From: Desulfobacterales bacterium
Lineage (GTDB): Bacteria > Desulfobacterota > Desulfobacteria > Desulfobacterales > UBA5852
Direction of reading: 5' to 3'
Assembly: GCA_016735415.1 (NCBI GenBank)
Contig: JAERRP010000748.1
Span: forward strand, 1 to 6,800
Length of the DNA stretch: 6,800 nt
Shown: positions 5,832-6,800 of the stretch, piece by piece
How the letters are laid out: each line of letters begins with the position of its first letter
Position numbering within the stretch: the stretch's first letter is position 1
Notes under the pieces: generated by a model
What the model saw: only the letters and a program-made list of their open reading frames with translations
What the model was told of the DNA's origin: nothing
Database searches by the model: none
Program-made: the position numbers and the translations under genes

Positions 5832-6515
5832 ATGGATGTCAGAATATTAATTGCCGACGACGAAGAAAGTATTTTAGATCTCTTAACCCGATTCATGGAA
5901 AAGATGGGCTATCAGGCCGATTCGGCCAGGGATGTCGCCAGCGCTATCGGGTTTATGCAGGAAAATACATATGACATTATCCTGACGGATAAAAACATGC
6001 CGGATATCGACGGTAGCATGGAAGGCGGTATGACCCTTGTCAAATACACGAAAGAGCATATGCCCGCGGCGGAAGTGATCATGATAACGGGATACGCCAC
6101 CATCGAGACCGCCGTCGAAGCCATGCGAATGGGCGCTTTCGATTACATCATGAAACCCATTCCGCTCAAGGACCTGAAAGAAAAAATTGAGCGTATCCTC
6201 GACTATCGCAAATTTATCAATTCGGGCGATACCCTGCAAATCTACCGCATGCTCCACAACCAGGCCTTGGCGCTTCTGGAAAACCGGGACGACCTGCCCG
6301 ACGAACAGCTCGAAAAAATGTTACGAACCCTGGGCAGCAAGATCGATTTTCTCTTCGGCCTGCAGAAGGAATACGAAACCATCATTCAATCCCAGGCCGA
6401 TGCGCTCGAGAAAATTGAAACCTATGTTCAGCATCTGCGCGAAGCCGTGCCCCAGGATAACCCCCACTTCAGCATGATCGAGAAAATCGAAGAGGAAGCG
6501 CGCAAACGCATTTAG
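5832..6515 (+). CDS. Response regulator: receiver domain plus alpha-helical C-terminal extension
   Basis: 227 aa, cytoplasmic. The receiver domain (1-125) has all key residues: D9-D10 (LIADDEE), phospho-acceptor D53 (IILTDKNMPDIDG), T86 (MITGYA) and K108 (IMKP). After the DIDG turn it carries a few extra residues (GSMEGGM) compared with ordinary receivers. Residues about 130-227 are highly charged and predicted helical/coiled-coil (LEKMLRTLGSKIDFLFGLQKEYETI, ALEKIETYVQHLREAV, IEKIEEEARKRI). There is no HTH, GGDEF, HD-GYP or other known output, so signalling by protein-protein contact is likely (inference). ATG 5832 is chosen over TTG 5808 because GGGGAGGGG (5818-5826) lies just upstream and MDVRILIADDEE is a typical receiver start. 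No kinase gene is adjacent; the orphan-like kinase at 2740 is a candidate partner. A long inverted repeat overlaps its stop codon. Confidence 0.9.
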   Translation: MDVRILIADDEESILDLLTRFMEKMGYQADSARDVASAIGFMQENTYDIILTDKNMPDIDGSMEGGMTLVKYTKEHMPAAEVIMITGYATIETAVEAMRMGAFDYIMKPIPLKDLKEKIERILDYRKFINSGDTLQIYRMLHNQALALLENRDDLPDEQLEKMLRTLGSKIDFLFGLQKEYETIIQSQADALEKIETYVQHLREAVPQDNPHFSMIEKIEEEARKRI

Positions 6516-6549
6516 ATGGCGCCTGTCCTGATACCCTAAGCGTTTGCGC
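6500..6549. repeat. Long inverted repeat over the 3' end of the response regulator gene
   Basis: A perfect 10-bp pair, GCGCAAACGC (6500-6509) and GCGTTTGCGC (6540-6549), extended inward past a 2-nt bulge by TTAG (6512-6515) / CTAA (6536-6539), with a 20-nt loop. The left arm lies in the last codons and includes the TAG stop. No T-run follows directly, so it may protect the mRNA 3' end, bind a protein, or act as an atypical terminator. The next T-run is TTTTT at 6595-6599, after a weak AGATG (6564-6568) / CATCT (6589-6593) pair. Confidence 0.6.
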
Positions 6550-6631
6550 AACACCGCCAGTCGAGATGCGTCTGAGCGGCCACGGCCCCATCTGTTTTTG
6601 TAACAATAAACCTGTAAACGAAAGTGATACC

Positions 6632-6800
6632 ATGCCCCAAACCGTTGACAATATTGATTTTACGTTGGATCATAAAGATCTTTATCGTGAGGAGAACTAC
6701 ACCGATCTCAAAGTCGGCAGCATCCGGCGTCTGATACCGGTGCAAACCGACGGCAACGCCGATGACAGCCGTACCGAAATCTATATTGGCACCACCCAGT
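6632..6800 (+). CDS. Hypothetical protein, N-terminal part only
   Basis: An open frame from ATG 6632 runs off the window end, showing 56 residues (MPQTVDNIDFTLDHKDLYRE...GSIRRLIPVQTDG...TEIYIGTTQ). It has normal coding composition, no signal peptide and no membrane segment; the composition is that of a soluble cytoplasmic protein. No domain is recognised with certainty. It resembles in style conserved uncharacterised proteins annotated simply as cytoplasmic protein in other deltaproteobacteria, but this is only an impression. The ribosome site is weak (GAAAGTGA at 6619-6626). A separate promoter is not obvious in the 116-nt gap before it, so it could be read from upstream. Confidence 0.65.
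   Translation, partial: MPQTVDNIDFTLDHKDLYREENYTDLKVGSIRRLIPVQTDGNADDSRTEIYIGTTQ

Noticed and set aside
1..6800. CRISPR array, tRNA/rRNA genes or transposase
   Set aside because: No regularly spaced repeats, no cloverleaf or rRNA sequence, and no transposase-like ORF were seen.

Overview
The window looks like chromosomal DNA from a flagellated, Gram-negative, two-component-rich bacterium. The style (soluble NtrB-like kinase, HDOD protein, sigma-54 activator, short alpha/delta-type flagellin, moderate GC) suggests a deltaproteobacterium (Desulfobacterota, perhaps a sulfate reducer). That placement is inferred from protein style only; there is no taxonomic marker gene here.

Left part (1-1133): a flagellin gene on the minus strand (21-722) ends without the terminal D0 helix of normal flagellins. 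Upstream of it lies an AT-rich divergent intergenic region. This region carries two good matches to flagellar sigma-28 (FliA) promoters, one facing the flagellin (813-839, minus) and one facing the operon to the right (1042-1068, plus).

Middle part (1134-4038): a tightly packed four-gene plus-strand operon with overlapping junctions. In order it encodes a single-domain CheY-like receiver broken by an in-frame TAA, a small free-standing domain like the N-terminus of HD-GYP proteins, an HDOD protein and a soluble GAF-type histidine kinase. Its promoter makes it a predicted late flagellar (class III-like) signalling operon, co-expressed with flagellin. The kinase would phosphorylate the receiver (if functional) and/or the second response regulator at 5832, with the HDOD protein as a likely effector.

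Right part (4039-6800): a 490-bp AT-rich gene-free region holds a cluster of overlapping TGCAAA/TTTGCA palindromes and precedes a sigma-54 activator that has no receiver domain (4527-5591, TTG start). After a 240-bp spacer with a sigma-70-type promoter comes a response regulator with an alpha-helical, non-DNA-binding C-terminus (5832-6515). A long inverted repeat spans its stop codon. A final small ORF (6632 onward) runs off the window and is not recognised.

No RNA genes, mobile elements or CRISPR arrays were seen. The most noteworthy points are the paired sigma-28 promoters that tie a kinase/receiver/HDOD operon to the flagellar regulon, two apparently damaged genes (truncated flagellin, nonsense-interrupted receiver), and the palindrome cluster before the sigma-54 activator.
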